Below, in pieces: positions 1-13,025 of a stretch of DNA of 64,000 nt. The translations under genes were made by a program, and so were the position numbers. The notes under the pieces were generated by a model. It worked only from the letters and a program-made list of their open reading frames with translations. It was not told the origin of the DNA and did not search any database. The stretch lies in assembly GCA_964007475.1 (NCBI GenBank), contig OZ023273.1, positions 71,177,430-71,241,429 on the forward strand, written 5' to 3'. This DNA is from Hybos culiciformis (taxonomy: Eukaryota > Arthropoda > Insecta > Diptera > Hybotidae). Numbering within the stretch: the stretch's first letter is position 1; the number at the start of each line of letters is the position of its first letter.

Positions 1-612
1 TATTGCTTACTTTATGATCTTGAAACTCATAACTTTAATTCAGGCCATTGGTGAATTAGTGGGCTAACTACATAAGCAATTACGTATTTAGAAACACAAC
101 CGTAAGCTGGCTGTAACAGGTAGTTGTTTAAGCGAATGCTTCTAGTAGCAATACCGAGGGATCCGGTTCGAATGCTGACTTCTTCTAATTGTAAAGAAAA
201 AAAAAAGGATATTTCTTTCCGTCCCACTACCCATGACATTGGGATAAAATAAATTATAAATGGTAAAATGCCGCAGAAGTCTTACTTCAAGCATGTATAC
301 GCTTTACGATTCTGAATGTGAATGTGAAAGACGGAAAATCAGAAACTAATGATCTTCGTTTGATAGTGGTACGTAGGTAATAGCGACAAAGATGCTATCT
401 CTTCATACTGTGAGACTGGCCTGCGCTGATAGAAGAAGACTCACACCCAAAAGGTGCTTGAACCACCAACAAATAATTATAAAAATGGAATAGAATGGCT
501 TGTTGAAGTATAAAAGAGTAGAGTAATACAACAGGCCTATGTGCAAGGGAAACATTTCCGGTCCCCTTCAACCTTCAACCTTCAACCTAAGCTAACCTCT
601 GTAAAAAAAAAA
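1..612. other. GC-richer block, unidentified (probable old repeat)
   Basis: Base composition is visibly more balanced here than in the following kilobases. The block ends in a short CTTCAACC-type tandem near 566-588 and an A-run at 603-613, as the 3' end of a retroposed sequence might. A box-B-like GGTTCGAATGC lies near 163. No open frame resembles a known protein; a 70-codon frame on the minus strand (27-239) has no recognisable domain. It is probably a degraded retroelement end, but I cannot name a family. Confidence 0.3.
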
Positions 613-1499
613 ATTTGATTAAGATGCTGTATATATCAGTTCTTTTGGAAACTGATAGTTTTATTCATGTAAATGCGAATACGTCGTTATTTGGTAGAAA
701 TAAAACAGAAAATAATCTCACCACCTCAATTAAACTTTATATTCTGAGAAATTTAGTAGTATGTACACCATTAAACTCAATTTCCATTCTCATTCAATAA
801 ATGTATATCTCATAAAATAACACTATATAAAATCCCACACATTTTTCATTAAGAATAAAATTCAATAAAGTGCTTGAATATATAATGTCCATAATATGAT
901 ATAAGTAGATCACGCGTAAGTCTTATTCTTATTTTTTTAATTAGGTATTATATACTTCTTCATAAAATTTGTTACAAAACAAATGAATTACGTGATTTTA
1001 ACTATACATATATCAAATAAAAAAAAATTATAGCATTCATTCTTTTGTTATTGCTTTAGGACAAAAATAAAATTCATCAAAATAATTTTATGTTTATCCA
1101 CAGAAAGTGCCAAAAATTTTTCTTTATTACATTTAAATAAACATTGACTTAAACATTATTGCCATTTATTATGACAATGATACTATATTATGTTGAAAGT
1201 ATATACATACTTAATAAAAACACTTATCCTTATATGTTTTTGTTTTTTTACGCATCCTTTCTTCATAAAGTAGACACAATACACTTCAACAAATATAACA
1301 AAATAATTAATCAATATAAAAATAAAACAAGACATTTTATTTAACATTTCTTTTATAAAATTATTTATTTATGATAAATTACTGGTGCAAAAAACATTTT
1401 CACACACAACATTGTATTTATAACATACATTAATAATTTTCATTTGAGAAAATTCGTGAAAAATTTTTTCATGCGGAAAAAATGATTCTTTCATTATGT
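613..1499. other. AT-rich stretch, nothing recognised
   Basis: Very AT-rich DNA with short A and T runs. Two open frames of about 61 codons occur but have no domain, no supporting splice structure and AT-driven composition. Confidence 0.6.
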
Positions 1500-1950
1500 T
1501 ACACTCTAGAAAATAGAACTATTTGGTCGTAATTTTACAACGATAATAATGGTTATTTTTGATGTAAAATTACGTCCATTATTTAAAATTCAACCGATAA
1601 AGGCGTAAAAAAAATAATATACACAAAAAAAAGTAAATTTAAGCAAATTGTGTTATTTTTACATTAAAAATAAAGGTATATTTACACATTTTTGCTTAAA
1701 CATTTAAGCCATAGAGCGTAAAAATAAACAAACTGGTGTGTATTTACACTCTCCTGCTTAAATGTTTAAACCATATATTGTAAGATTACAGTTTATAGTG
1801 TAAATTTACTTTCTATGGGTCATAATATTAAGCCACGTAGTGTAAATTTATGGTGTACACACAATATAAATCTATTTATTGTGTACCACACAATGTAAAT
1901 TTACCTTCTGTAGTGTAAATTTACACTCTACGACTTAATTTTCCCCTCTA

Positions 1951-2103
1951 ATGCTGAAAACACAATTGGGGCGACAGCGACGGCGACAGCGATAGCGACT
2001 GTCAAAAACCATATATTTGTATGAGAATGAAACAATTGAGGCGATTTTTTTATATGAAAAATCGCTGTCGCCGTCGTCGTCGCCCCAATTGTGTTTTCAG
2101 CAT
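1951..2103 (+). mobile_element. MITE, family A copy 1
   Basis: The ends are inverted repeats of about 25 bp beginning ATGCTGAAAACACAATTGGG and closing with the complement. The interior holds GCGACAGCGA-type repeats and the segment ending AACAATTGAGGCGATT. The same interior and ends recur in the opposite orientation at 22950-23084, which makes this a dispersed short inverted-repeat element. It has no coding capacity. The target duplication is unclear, possibly only 2 bp. Confidence 0.75.
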
Positions 2104-2218
2104 ATGTCTTAAATTAATAAACCACAGAGTGTAAATTTACATCGTAGAGTGTACAAGGAGCTTGTATTTTTAAACGTTGCAGTGTAAATATACCTTCTAC
2201 GGTGTAAATTTACACTAA

Positions 2219-2623
2219 TGCCTTGTTCAGACAATGAAATCTTATCATGATAATCTTACTTTTTGTGATTATCATTCTTTTTTTCATGATTTGCTCATAC
2301 AAAAAAATTGTCATCGGAAATCATGATTATCGAAAATCATGAAAAATTTCAGGGATGAGTTTATAGTTTTTTACCATCCATGTTACCCATTTCCACTCAT
2401 TCCTAGTTATTTTTGACTTTTATTTTTGACATATTTTCTTTATTTACAAAATAAAAAAAATTTGAGTAGAAAATAATATTTATGTTTTTATCTTGTTTGC
2501 TTTCTTGTTGTTTACTTTTTTTGTTTTCGTTCATAATCGTGTTCACACAGGTTTTTAAAGTATGATTATCTACACCAAATCACGATTACGAAATCATGAT
2601 TTAGTCGTTGTCTGAACAAGGCA
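2219..2623. mobile_element. MITE with TAA target duplication (PIF/Harbinger-like?)
   Basis: Terminal inverted repeats start TGCCTTGTTCAGACAA on the left and end TTGTCTGAACAAGGCA on the right. The trinucleotide TAA sits directly outside both ends (2216-2218 and 2624-2626). A TWA duplication is typical of PIF/Harbinger elements. The interior is AT-rich with repeated ATCATGAT words and no open frame of note. Superfamily placement rests only on the duplication length. Confidence 0.65.
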
Positions 2624-2900
2624 TAACGGTTAAAATTTTTAAATATTTGAATGTAAATTTAAACCACACAGAGTAAATTTACACTGTGTGATTTAAATTT
2701 TTAAATCATGGACAGTAATTTTACATCGCATGGTGTAAATTTATTTTGGTATACAGAATTTATGCAGAGAATTTATATAACGATGTAAGGTTTTAAAACT
2801 ATTTTTCTATTTTTGTTGATATAATAACGATGTAAGGTTTTTACTTGTTAACAGGTATACAGAATTTATATTTTCTATTTTACTCATATCTAAAATTTGA

Positions 2901-3115
2901 ATACCGTAGCTGAGTGGTCAAGATGTTGGATTGCAATTCTAAATAGCGAGGTTCGAACCCCGAAGATGGCATAAGAAAAATTAAATAAGAAGAAATTAAA
3001 ATACAAAAAAATATTAACAATAAAATAAATATTAATAAAAAAAAATAAATTAAATAAATTAAATAAAATAAAAAAATTCAAAAAAAATAATAAAAAAAAG
3101 TTCAAAAAAAATATT
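2901..3115 (+). mobile_element. tRNA-derived SINE head with A-rich tail
   Basis: A box A-like TAGCTGAGTGG (from about 2907) and box B-like GGTTCGAACCC (about 2950) are spaced as in a tRNA gene. An anticodon-like stem (TTGGA/TCTAA) encloses a 7-base loop reading TTGCAAT. The acceptor and T stems pair poorly, so this is not a working tRNA gene. It is followed by about 140 bases of A/T-rich tail with AAAT and AAATTA runs, the usual shape of a SINE. It sits inside the TGTAAATTTACA array. Confidence 0.55.
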
Positions 3116-3761
3116 AGAAAAAAAAAATTATTAAATTTTTCTTTTTTCTAATAAAAATATTTACGACTTTTTGGTGTAAATTTAAATCTTTGGATTAAAT
3201 TTACAACCTTTTGGCGTAATTTTTAGTTTAATATTACGACTTTATGTTTAAACTTATTCTGTTGGAAGTAATTTCGCAACATTTTGGCGTAAAATTTGGT
3301 GTAAAATTACTTTTTTATAGAGTAATGTAGTTTACACCAAAAATATGTAATTATTTTCTAATGTAAATTTACGTTGATTATCGAAGGTAATAAATTGCCA
3401 TCGATAATCGACGTAAGTTTACATCAAAAACTTTCTAGAGTGTAGGTATATATATATATTCTTTTAATATACATATATAAATTTTCATAACATTTGATTC
3501 CAAAACAGAACTTTTATTGTATCTAAAAATGATGCAAATTTTTTTGAGTATAGTATTCAATAATTTTGTTTCTCATGATAAATACCAAATCTATATGAAA
3601 AAAAAATTAATTACTCTTAAAAATAGAAAAGATATGGTGTCCTAACCTGAAGTAAAAATTAAATAGGAAAAATTCACCTTTGGGGAGTTTTAAAAAAAAG
3701 TATGACTCGTATAGCCTTACGATGTCAACAAAAAATTAAGGGAGGATAAACCAAATAATTA

Positions 3762-3961
3762 NNNNNNNNNNNNNNNNNNNNNNNNNNNNNNNNNNNNNNN
3801 NNNNNNNNNNNNNNNNNNNNNNNNNNNNNNNNNNNNNNNNNNNNNNNNNNNNNNNNNNNNNNNNNNNNNNNNNNNNNNNNNNNNNNNNNNNNNNNNNNNN
3901 NNNNNNNNNNNNNNNNNNNNNNNNNNNNNNNNNNNNNNNNNNNNNNNNNNNNNNNNNNNNN
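3762..3961. other. Assembly gap (200 N)
   Basis: Exactly 200 N characters, which suggests a scaffolding gap of arbitrary length. Open frames running through it are meaningless. Confidence 0.98.
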
Positions 3962-6445
3962 AGCTTATATTTGTAATCAAAAAACAAATGATTAGTATAA
4001 GCACGTTAGGAAAATTTATATATTTTCTTCAGATAATTTCATCTCAAGGATTTATCAATTAAATTTGAATACATAAGGCTTGTCTTTTGGATGATGATGA
4101 AAAACCAAAATTATAAAATTCGAATAATTTTAGAATAAACAAGCGATATAAGTATTTAATTTTTTTTAACTCATATTAGTCTTAAGTTTAAAAACATTTT
4201 CGAATGAAATCGTATAAAATTTAGCATTTAAGTTAATTTTGCATATTTTCATTCCAATTGAAGCAAAGAGGGTAAAAAAAATTCTCACACATATTAAAAT
4301 AAATATTTTTCAGGATTAAATAACAAACTTAACAATAACAAATTTAATACGAATAGGACCAAAATAATAACAATACTCAAAGTATATAAATATTTTCCGA
4401 TTTTTTTTTTTTATTTTTTACAATAAAAGTCAAAATGATAAAAATTCTTCATGATTTTATTATTATTAAGAGTGCTCCTTGAACTCATTTATCATGATTG
4501 ACATTTATGAAAAAAAAAATACAGATAAAAGTAATTTAATACTTCATTATTTATATTACTCTGATCAAATTCTTTTTTCTTCTTAAAAATTTTTCTTAAA
4601 AACAAAAATATTGAAATTAACTTTTCACAATAAGTTCTGAAAACTCATGAGAAAATTATTAATTTTTTTTTTTTATGAATTTTTAACTTTCTGCTTAGTA
4701 CCAGAATTGATTTTATGAGATTGTTAATGTTTTTGAAAATTATTATTCTCTGTTTAAATGCTTGAATAAAGTGGAAGAAAATTTATTTAAATCGTTAAAA
4801 ATAACTTTATTTATGTAATATTTACATTTTTATATTTTTTTTTATCCTTCAATTCTCCTCGTTATTTTAATTATTAATTAAGATTACAAAATTATTATAT
4901 AACAACAAAATTTGATACAAGAAGAGATATTTTTTTTGCATTTAATTGCAAAATGCTGCTACGAATATTATGATTTTGAAAATTGAATGCATTATGTGAA
5001 CTGTTCGCAGTTCGAATTGTATAATGTTAAATTGAAAATCAGTAATAATTTAATACGACTTATACAACAGTCGAACGTCAATGTCACTTCTGTTGTTAAG
5101 CCTAGATTTTATCGTTTTTTCCAACTTCCAATAAATTTTGTGTTTAATTAAAAAAATTGTTGTATAAATTAAATTTGAAAACTTAATATAAAATCTTTTA
5201 CAGAAAAAAACATAAAAGGATATAATAATATATGTTTAAGGTCGGAAATTGTATTATTTTATAAAAAATAAAGGAATCAGTTTATGTATTTGAAAAAAAA
5301 GATAATAGGGCTTCACCATAACAGAATTTGAAAAACTTAATTTCAAATTCCTAAATGTGTTCTTTTGTTGTGAATTTCAAATATATACGTCCCGTCGCGG
5401 AGCGTGTAGTTGAAATATCATTACTGTCATATTTACACTAGGAATTTAAAGTTCAGAATTTCGAATTTTTTTTATGTACATATTAGCTACATTTTCAATC
5501 TTGTATACAATTACATATATGTGTTATTAAAACTTAAAGAAAAATTCTATATCTAAATTTTAATAAACCGCACAGACAATAATAAAATGTACACAGTCGA
5601 ATACAATTTTTTCGTTATGAAAAATCATTATCTCCATCGTATAATATTTGTAAAAATCTTCGTAAATTTTGAGTAAGTACAATTCTATGAAATTGAGCTA
5701 ATCTGTTATTTTCTCAGTAAAAAAGTTGTATGAAATTATTTTTCTGTGAAAATTATATTTGTCTGTGATTTAACTGAAAAAGAACTATATACCAAACTAT
5801 ACAATATAAAATGTATGAATACTTACATCAAATCTCTCTATATGTACAACTATTGTAAAGCATATAACAAGAAAATTTTTAACATAAAAACTATAACCGC
5901 TAAAATTTGTTACAAAACATAACCATTTTATATAAGAGGAAAATTCAATGAAAAAAAAAAATACATTTAACAAAATCAAATTTTATATGTTTTCACATTG
6001 AAGATAACAAAAATAAAATTTATATATTTTATAAAATTGATAAAATCATAACGAATCTGGATCGCTTGTGCAAAAATAAAAATAAAAAGATACAAAACAA
6101 TCTGAGGATGATAAACGTCTGAAAATTTATATATACGTATATAGATAATAAGGCTATCTGTTTATGTTCATATCTGATGTAAATTACTGACTTTTTCCCA
6201 AATTACAATAACATTTCATTAGAAAATTATTATTATTATTAATAATTATATATAGATATTTTTTTAAATGTCATTAGACTTGAATGAATTGTTAAACAAC
6301 ATGATTCTTTTACAATTATGCTTGATGAAAATACTTGGAATTTCTTGATTATTGCGATTTATATTCTTAAAACTAGGAATACAACATAATTACAAATTTA
6401 AAAATTCCGCTGATTCGTACTTATTATAAATCATGTTAGTAACAT
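3962..6445. other. AT-rich intergenic DNA, one short repeat
   Basis: Homopolymer-rich DNA without recognisable genes. The only item noted is the dispersed repeat at 5316-5475. A 60-codon minus-strand frame at 5797-5979 is low-complexity and unsupported. Confidence 0.6.
5316..5475 (+). repeat. Dispersed repeat, copy 1 (partner near 58155)
   Basis: This stretch and 58155-58250 share an ordered set of words: AGAATTTG, AAATTCCTAA, TGTGAATTTCAAATA, GAGCGTGTA and CAGAATTTCGAATT. Copy 1 carries extra bases between the blocks. The match is colinear and in the same orientation, so it is a repeat family rather than chance; its nature is unknown. Confidence 0.5.
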
Positions 6446-6654
6446 CATAGATTAAGAATACAGAAAGATTGGAAGTTTCATACAACATTTTTTCAGTCTT
6501 TTTTGGTATTTTATTGTGAAGGTGTTAGTAAAACTAAATAAAATTCTTTTCATACATTGATAATTATCACGTATTTTATTTTGTTTTACTAACACATTGA
6601 TACCAAAAATAATGTCGTATGAAGCTTCCCATCTTTCTGTATTCTTAATCTATG
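6446..6654. mobile_element. Palindromic MITE with GTAACAT target duplication
   Basis: The ends are CATAGATTAAGAATACAGAA and its complement. The two halves pair over most of the element: the left half runs through GGTGTTAGTAAAACT and the right half through GTTTTACTAACAC. GTAACAT lies directly outside both ends (6439-6445 and 6655-6661), possibly 8 bp with the ambiguous C. The structure is a foldback MITE; a 7-8 bp duplication would fit a hAT-like mover. Confidence 0.75.
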
Positions 6655-6661
6655 GTAACAT

Positions 6662-8039
6662 CTAAAAGATTCGTGAAGCTTTCTTCGTAACTGTGGAAAC
6701 ATTGCAATTATAAATAAGTATTTGATTCATGATATTACCCTACAAACATTGAAAATTTTTAGATTTTTTCATTAAATAATGTCGTTGATCTGTAACAATG
6801 TTTTCTGTATAATTTTGTTATACTTTTGAAACTTTTTACACTAAAAAGTTACAAGAATAAAGTTAAAATGAAATAAAAACAAATTTATTTTTAAAGATTT
6901 TTCTTTTAGCAAATTCTTCTTTTTTTTTTAAATCTTAAAAATAATTGTGATCCCTGTTAAATTATTTTATTGGTATTTGTGTAATGTTATAGTTTTTGAA
7001 TATTTTATTTGCCATTTGCGTGCTTGAATTTTGATTTTTATTTATTTATTCAATTTTTTATAATTTAAAACTTTTTGCATAATTTATTAAAAATCTAAAA
7101 GCTATAAACCGTACATAATGTCAATGAAAATTTCTTATTTTAGAAAAAACATCGAATACATTGAGCTCTAAACTATCAATTGACTGAAATTGACTGAAAT
7201 AAGTTTAGGTTCAGTTATTTATATCACATTTTATTTTCTACTTTTGAATACTCTTTTTAAAAGTGGAAAACAATAATTCAGTTAATAAAAAAAATAGAAA
7301 CTAGGGTTCATTTTTGACTACAATTTTCGGCAATATTTATCCATTTTCATTCGAATTTCAATTAGTATTTCGTTTAAAATATTAGCAATCATCTAGTGAT
7401 TCTTTAGACATTTCTAAAGATGATATTGATATTTTTGTTGGAAATCTGATGTAAAAAGATATAAAAGAAGTTTGTAAAAGTTCAAATCAACGAAATAATA
7501 GAACTGATAATCTTCATATTTTCCTTTATATAAAAAAACGAAAGTAAAATATTATTAACTTCTAAAGGTCTGACTCTGATTAATTGAAAAACTTATTAAA
7601 TTCAATGAAAAAAAAAACACTTGAAATTTACCGTCGTGAGATTTTGCAAATATTTCATTTAAAAATATTATTGAATAAATTAGTTAAAAGTAGTTCGCAA
7701 AAAAAAATTTGAGGTAGGTACCTATAAGTGTAAAAAAAAAAGTAAATTATTTAACAAGAATTTTTATATCATTATATATTTTAAAATAATTTGAATACCT
7801 ATACCTACTATAAAATTGTTCATTTTATTAAAAAATTGCTAGAAAAAATTAATATAATTATAATTATAATTATTTGAATGAAAAAGTTTTATTTATTAAA
7901 GTGCGGAAATTAGAAACATTTACGTTATACCTTAAAAAACTTAAAAAAAAAAAAAAAAAAAACTCATTTTAAATTCTATAAAATTAATATATCTTCTATA
8001 AAATAAAAATTAAATGTTATTAATAAAAAAGAAAATTCT
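6662..8039. other. AT-rich stretch, nothing recognised
   Basis: No open frame with a domain and no inverted repeat of note. Contains a poly-A run near 7944-7962 and TAATTATAAT-type simple sequence near 7855. Confidence 0.6.
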
Positions 8040-8745
8040 CTGAATGTTTCTATGTTTCTAAACCGCTGAACTGATTTTGCTAAAATTTTAAATTAAGTAG
8101 CCTAAGAAACCGGCAGAGGGGCTACTTTAGAAGTTGGTTTTTTGAAAATCTTATTATATTCCGATAAAATCTTGTAGCGTTTTATCCGAATGAAGTATTT
8201 GATCCAAAGCCCCGACATTTTTCATTTAAGATTCCATAGCTGGACTGATTCGGCTGAATTTTTGAAAATAGATAGTCTAATGACTCGAGAAGCTCCCAGA
8301 GCACTAGATATTTTGATCCTAGACCCGAAATTTAATTAAATTCCGATTAAATATTGTAGCGTTGGACCCGAATCGCGTATGTAGAAGAAACGCCCCTCCC
8401 AAGACCCCGTGAGGAGAGAGCTATATACCAAATTTACAATTATAGCAACAATTGAACCGATTCAAATGAAATTTTGAAATTAAGTAGCATATGGACCCAA
8501 AACGGCTATAGGGTTCTATAAATTTTGAATCGAGACCCTACCTAAAAAACTGGTTTTGAAATTTAGTTCTACTCCGATAAAATGTTTCAGCATTGGAGGC
8601 GAATCGCCTATTCAGAAGATTCCTCCCCGAGGTCCCTAATTTCGTAGCTATACAGTAAAAGTTTTACACACACGTAAGCTGGATTGAAGTGTTTTGATAT
8701 TAATATAAGTTCGGCACTGTCGTGCGAAGCCAGGTAATATGAACT
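8040..8745 (+). mobile_element. Helitron-like non-autonomous element A
   Basis: It begins with a TTCTAAACCGCTGAACTGAT segment like the other two Helitron-like copies in this window (13026, 20139). It then carries three degenerate direct repeats of about 200 bp, each containing ATTCCGAT(A/T)AAAT followed by AGC(G/A)TT and CGAATCGC (near 8158, 8339 and 8571). It closes with a small hairpin around CGGCAC-TGTC-GTGCG (about 8711). A terminal CTRR is not clear. Assignment to Helitrons rests on the sequence style and the hairpin, not on a replicase. Confidence 0.4.
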
Positions 8746-10254
8746 AATAAAAAATAAAATAATAATATATAACATGAAAAATTTATAATTGAAAAATTTA
8801 TAATTGAAAAATATGGTTGAAAATAAAGTTCAAAAGTTTTTTGTTCAATTTTTTGTATCATCGCAACATAAAATTTCTCCAGAAATACTAAATAAATACT
8901 AAAAAAATAACTATATAAGCCACATAATTTTCCACATTCAAACGGTCGTTCGGTTGATTTTCATTTTCCATATACGAGAACTCATTTAACAAAATAACAA
9001 GATATATATAGTATATGCTTTCATGGAATGCATATACTATATAAATAGATATATCTATTCTTTTTCATTCCCGTTGGAAAAGGATAAGTTTTTTATTATT
9101 ATATCTCCTTGAAAATAGCTGATAAATAAAATGAAATAAAAAATTATGAAACACATTCATGAATTTTATTATTACAATTATGATAAAACAGCAAAACTTA
9201 AACATTCACATACTATATATACAACTATATTTTCATGTTCTTTTTTTGGTAATTTATAAGATGTCAAGAAATGACAATTTGGAATTTATTTTACAAAAAA
9301 AAACTGAATAATTTCAATTCAAAATATTCAACATATATAATATAATTTGATATTAGATAAAAAATATGATGGGAAAATATTTTCATTTACATTTTAATTG
9401 CCATGTCGATCGTTTATCCTTATTTATAGCATGAATATTGATTTATAATTTTTGTTCAAAATGGTATTGATAGTCAATAAGAATTAGTATGCGTAATATA
9501 GTTGATGGCCAATAAAAAATGTATTCTCTCTCTGCCGGGTGACAATTTTTTTAAATATTTTTTGTTTAAATATCATTTAAATAGTAATTCTAATTACAAA
9601 GCATGTAACTTATTTCTAATTATCGATCATAAGAATATTGAAATAAATGTTAAGAGATTCATGTGAATAAGTTTGATACTCTTTTGATATATGTATATAT
9701 ATTATAATTTTATGGGCAAAATTAAAACGAAAAATATTTATTTAAACAAAAAAAAAAGTGTGAAGAAATTTTGACGTCTAGGAGTTACTATTATAAACCA
9801 GTTAAACGTATATTTTACGGAATTTTCTTGAACATTAACCGCACTATGTTCGTGATTAATTAAAATTTAATTTTTGGGGTAAAAAGTTTTTTAGAAACTT
9901 ATTTAACTTATTTAAACTTGTTTAAAAATAAAAACTATTTTTGCACAGATTTTAAGTTTATTTAACTTTTTTTTTTATGTTATCACGTATAATTTAAAAT
10001 TATAATTTTAAGAATTTTATAATTTTATCGCTTAAGAATTTCATGTGTATTATAATAATAATATTCGTCACATTTATTAGAAGGAATAAAAAATTAATAC
10101 ATTTTTGATTGGATTTTGTTCGGCGACAATTTTTTTAATTAAAATTCAAGCAGACATGATTGGATCTCAGGGACTTTTTATTCACCAAAATTAAATTTTT
10201 GACGAAGATTGGAATGAGTATTTCAACTATAAATCAAATAATATTAATATATAT
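8746..10254. other. AT-rich stretch with one small hairpin
   Basis: At 9003-9047 TATATAGTATATGC pairs with GCATATACTATATA around an 11-base loop. Otherwise AT-rich DNA with no supported gene. Confidence 0.55.
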
Positions 10255-10825
10255 CAGGGGTGGCCAGATATACTAACTTTGGGAGCCACATTAATGAATT
10301 AATATTTTAAAGAGCCATTTATATTATACATATATTGACTTTTGAACAGAAATATCCTAAAATCAAAGATTGTGCACTAAAGCTTATATCTTCGAAGTCT
10401 TGCGAGTCGTTGTATTCAACACTTAAATTTGTTAACAATAAGTATCGGTCTGTTTTGACTGATAATCATTTAACTGAGCTGGTGCGAACTGCCCTAACAG
10501 GTCATCAACCAAACTGTAAAGGATTAACTGCTAAATTGGGCAATACCGGTAATGCACCAACAAGTAAATGTACTTTCTAAACTTTTTCTATTTATGTAAT
10601 ATTTTTTTTCTTGTTATTTTTTTTATGTTTTGTATAAACTCTAAAGAAATGAATTTGTATAATTTTGTCTAAATGAAAAATAAAATTTTGTTTTTATATA
10701 TTTAATAAAAAAAATTGATTTTTTTTTTATTTATTCTATAAAAAAAATTTCTTATAGCATAAGAGCCTTTCCAATCGGCTTCAAGAGCCGCATGCGGCTC
10801 GCGAGTCACGTTATGGCCACCTATG
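10255..10825 (+). mobile_element. hAT transposon remnant with both ends
   Basis: The left end reads CAGGGGTGGCCA and the right end is the complement of CATAGGTGGCCA, typical hAT-type termini. The flanks ATATATAT (10247-10254) and ATATATAC (10826-10833) are a 7-of-8 match to an 8-bp target duplication. AGAGCC words lie near both ends, and the right end carries AGCCGCATGCGGCTCGCGAG. The interior keeps only the 3' part of a transposase gene (10335-10580), so the copy is internally deleted and non-autonomous. Confidence 0.8.
10335..10580 (+). pseudogene. hAT transposase C-terminal dimerisation fragment
   Basis: About 80 codons encode the tail of a hAT-superfamily transposase. Visible family features are the SSKSCESLYSTLKFVNNKYR stretch, matching the CE..FS.m..ik..YRS core of the hAT C-terminal dimerisation domain, followed by LTDNHLTELVR and an alanine/leucine helix. 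In intact proteins this domain mediates oligomerisation and completes the catalytic fold. The DDE catalytic region, N-terminal zinc-finger region and a proper ATG are missing. The fragment lies between hAT ends at 10255 and 10825, so it is a transposase remnant and not a host gene. Confidence 0.8.
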
Positions 10826-10833
10826 ATATATAC

Positions 10834-13025
10834 TATTGCATTATCTATTTCATTCGAGAATAAATTTATGTACGAAACATATATTAAAGATCGTCCAAAA
10901 TAAATGATACCTATATTATATCATACCAATAAATGAGGTAAACATTAAAACAAACAAACAATTTTTTAATAATGTTGTATAGACAATATATACTTTGTAT
11001 ACATGTATTTCACTTAATAATTTTCTTTTTTTTTTTCACAAAAACAGAATGATAATCAAATCTTTGTTCGTTTCGTTTTGTTTAAAGTTCAATTGAATTT
11101 ATTTTGTTAATAATACAGAAATTTAATTTTCAGTTATTCAAGGTTGACTATATTTCTGTAATGTCATTTTATGTTTTATATTCATTCACATATAGTTTAA
11201 TTACAAGCAATTATAATTCTAATATTATATTCTAAGAAATCTATAAAATAACATATTGGTATTGGTACAAAGAATCAAGTGTACATATATTAATAATTTT
11301 AAAAAAGAATTTTTCTAAATGGTACAGATTTTAAATAATGTATTTGCAACATTTGATAAAATTGATTATATAATCTACATCCAACATTAAAATTTAAGAA
11401 ATACATATAATTTTGATTTATTGAACACTAAAGCCAATTGATTTTGAACAACCTTTAAGAATTGTTAGAAGTTTTGGACAGATATTCTTCAACATCAGCA
11501 TCAGAATTAGAAAAATCAATATTGTGTAGACGAGAACAGGAGGAAATATTGTTAACATTAAAAAGTTCATGAGTTGGAAAATTAAAGTAGGAATTTTGAT
11601 CACTATGATAAAAATCATTCTTAAAAGCTAATTTAAAGAAATTTGCAAAAAGTTCACAAATAATACTTGGATGGTGCGTAGGTACTCAGGGTTTCAGTAT
11701 TCCCTTTCTTTTTTAATATATTTCCAATAAGAATATGAATCAATGCTAAGATATTCCAGAATTTGGCTTAAATAATTCATGTAAGCAATAAATTATCATA
11801 ATTAAATTAAATTAATATCTCATTAAGATTTAAAATGATGACTAGCTTTATCTACTAAATATCTTTTCGAATCGGAAAATCGCCTATTTTTAGTTTTTTT
11901 TAATTAAATTTGAACCATAATGGATCTTTATTTCGTTTCTTCTTAAACTATTCATTGAATATATCAATAAATTGTACATACTAGCAAAAAAAAATTTATT
12001 TATATACGTATATATTATTAATATTATTATTTTTAAATTAATTTGAATTTTTGCTAGCTTGAGATTTCGTCAAAATCAGGGTTGCCCTAATAAAATTATT
12101 AGCTAGAAGGATTCCAAAGCCCGAAGTGAAAGGTTGAAAAGCACTGATGTAGATTATAACATTTCGAATTAAAGCTAAAAAAAAAATGTTTTTTATTAAC
12201 AATAAAATTTTTAAATTTGTTTATAATATAATTATAATTGGATATTATTATTTTAAAATATTGCTGTTTACTGCTGATTTATGGTAAACAATTTTTTAAT
12301 TAATTTATAATAATAAAAATTGAAAATCGCATCTTATATTCAAAAATAACTTAATTACGTTTTTTGGCATAGAAAAAAAATTTATTTCGTTAATTGACGC
12401 CCTAACTTTTTTTTTTCATAAGTAGTATTAAGTTCAAAGATAGTATTTGGCTTGCGATAGTTTGTGATTCTGGGAATTATAGTCGGAAACAAACAATGTT
12501 CCATTAATTTTTTTTTTTTTTTAAAGTTATAATTAATAAACTAGTTATTTACTTAGCTGTCAATATAAAATTCTATAAAAAACATTTGCTTCAGTCTCTA
12601 ATTTTATATTTATCATAAATTGAATAGAATTATGAAAAAAAAACAAACTCACTGTTATATTTCTCTTGAATTTATAGATTTTTAATACAAATATATTGTA
12701 GTTTCCGCAATTCAAAATATGCATTTGTTATCTCAATATACAGATACGAAAAAGGCATAGCACAGCAAAATTAGTCCTATTATCCGCATGAATCTATAAA
12801 TTTTTTTTTTTTTTTTTAAAAAAGTTGAGAAATATTTCTGTACATCTGATCTAACTCATAAGAAAAAGTAATGTTACATTTTGGTAGGAACAAAAAAGTG
12901 GGAAATACGTAGCTGCACTTTTGAATGGGATGCATTGCAAAAACCCTCAAGCTACATGCAAAAAATTCTAAAATAACCGTAGAAAAAGCAAGTTGCATTG
13001 CAATATAACTTTTGTTAGTTTTATA
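10834..13025. other. AT-rich stretch, nothing recognised
   Basis: Several weak frames of 60-94 codons (for example 11418-11618 and 12816-13100, both minus) have no domain; the second overlaps the start of a Helitron-like element. No inverted repeat of size was seen. Confidence 0.55.

Larger units (their letters stand above)
1500..3435. repeat. Irregular array of TGTAAATTTACA-like motifs
   Basis: Dozens of variants of the palindromic word TGTAAATTTACA and its half GTGTAAATT recur with irregular spacing at 1640-1935, 2120-2215, 2645-2760 and 3165-3430. The spacers often contain CTTCTACGG or CACAGAGTG. The array is interrupted by two MITEs (1951-2103, 2219-2623) and a tRNA-like SINE piece (about 2901). 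Removing these leaves one continuous motif-rich tract. It looks like a decayed satellite or the interior of an old transposon; a protein-binding role is only a guess. Confidence 0.55.

Noticed and set aside
2901..2972. Functional tRNA gene
   Set aside because: Promoter boxes are present but acceptor and T stems do not pair and an A-rich tail follows; SINE-like. The same judgement applies to 16146-16206 and 61543-61600.
3736..4004. Two minus-strand frames of 81-83 codons
   Set aside because: They consist almost entirely of N bases in the assembly gap.
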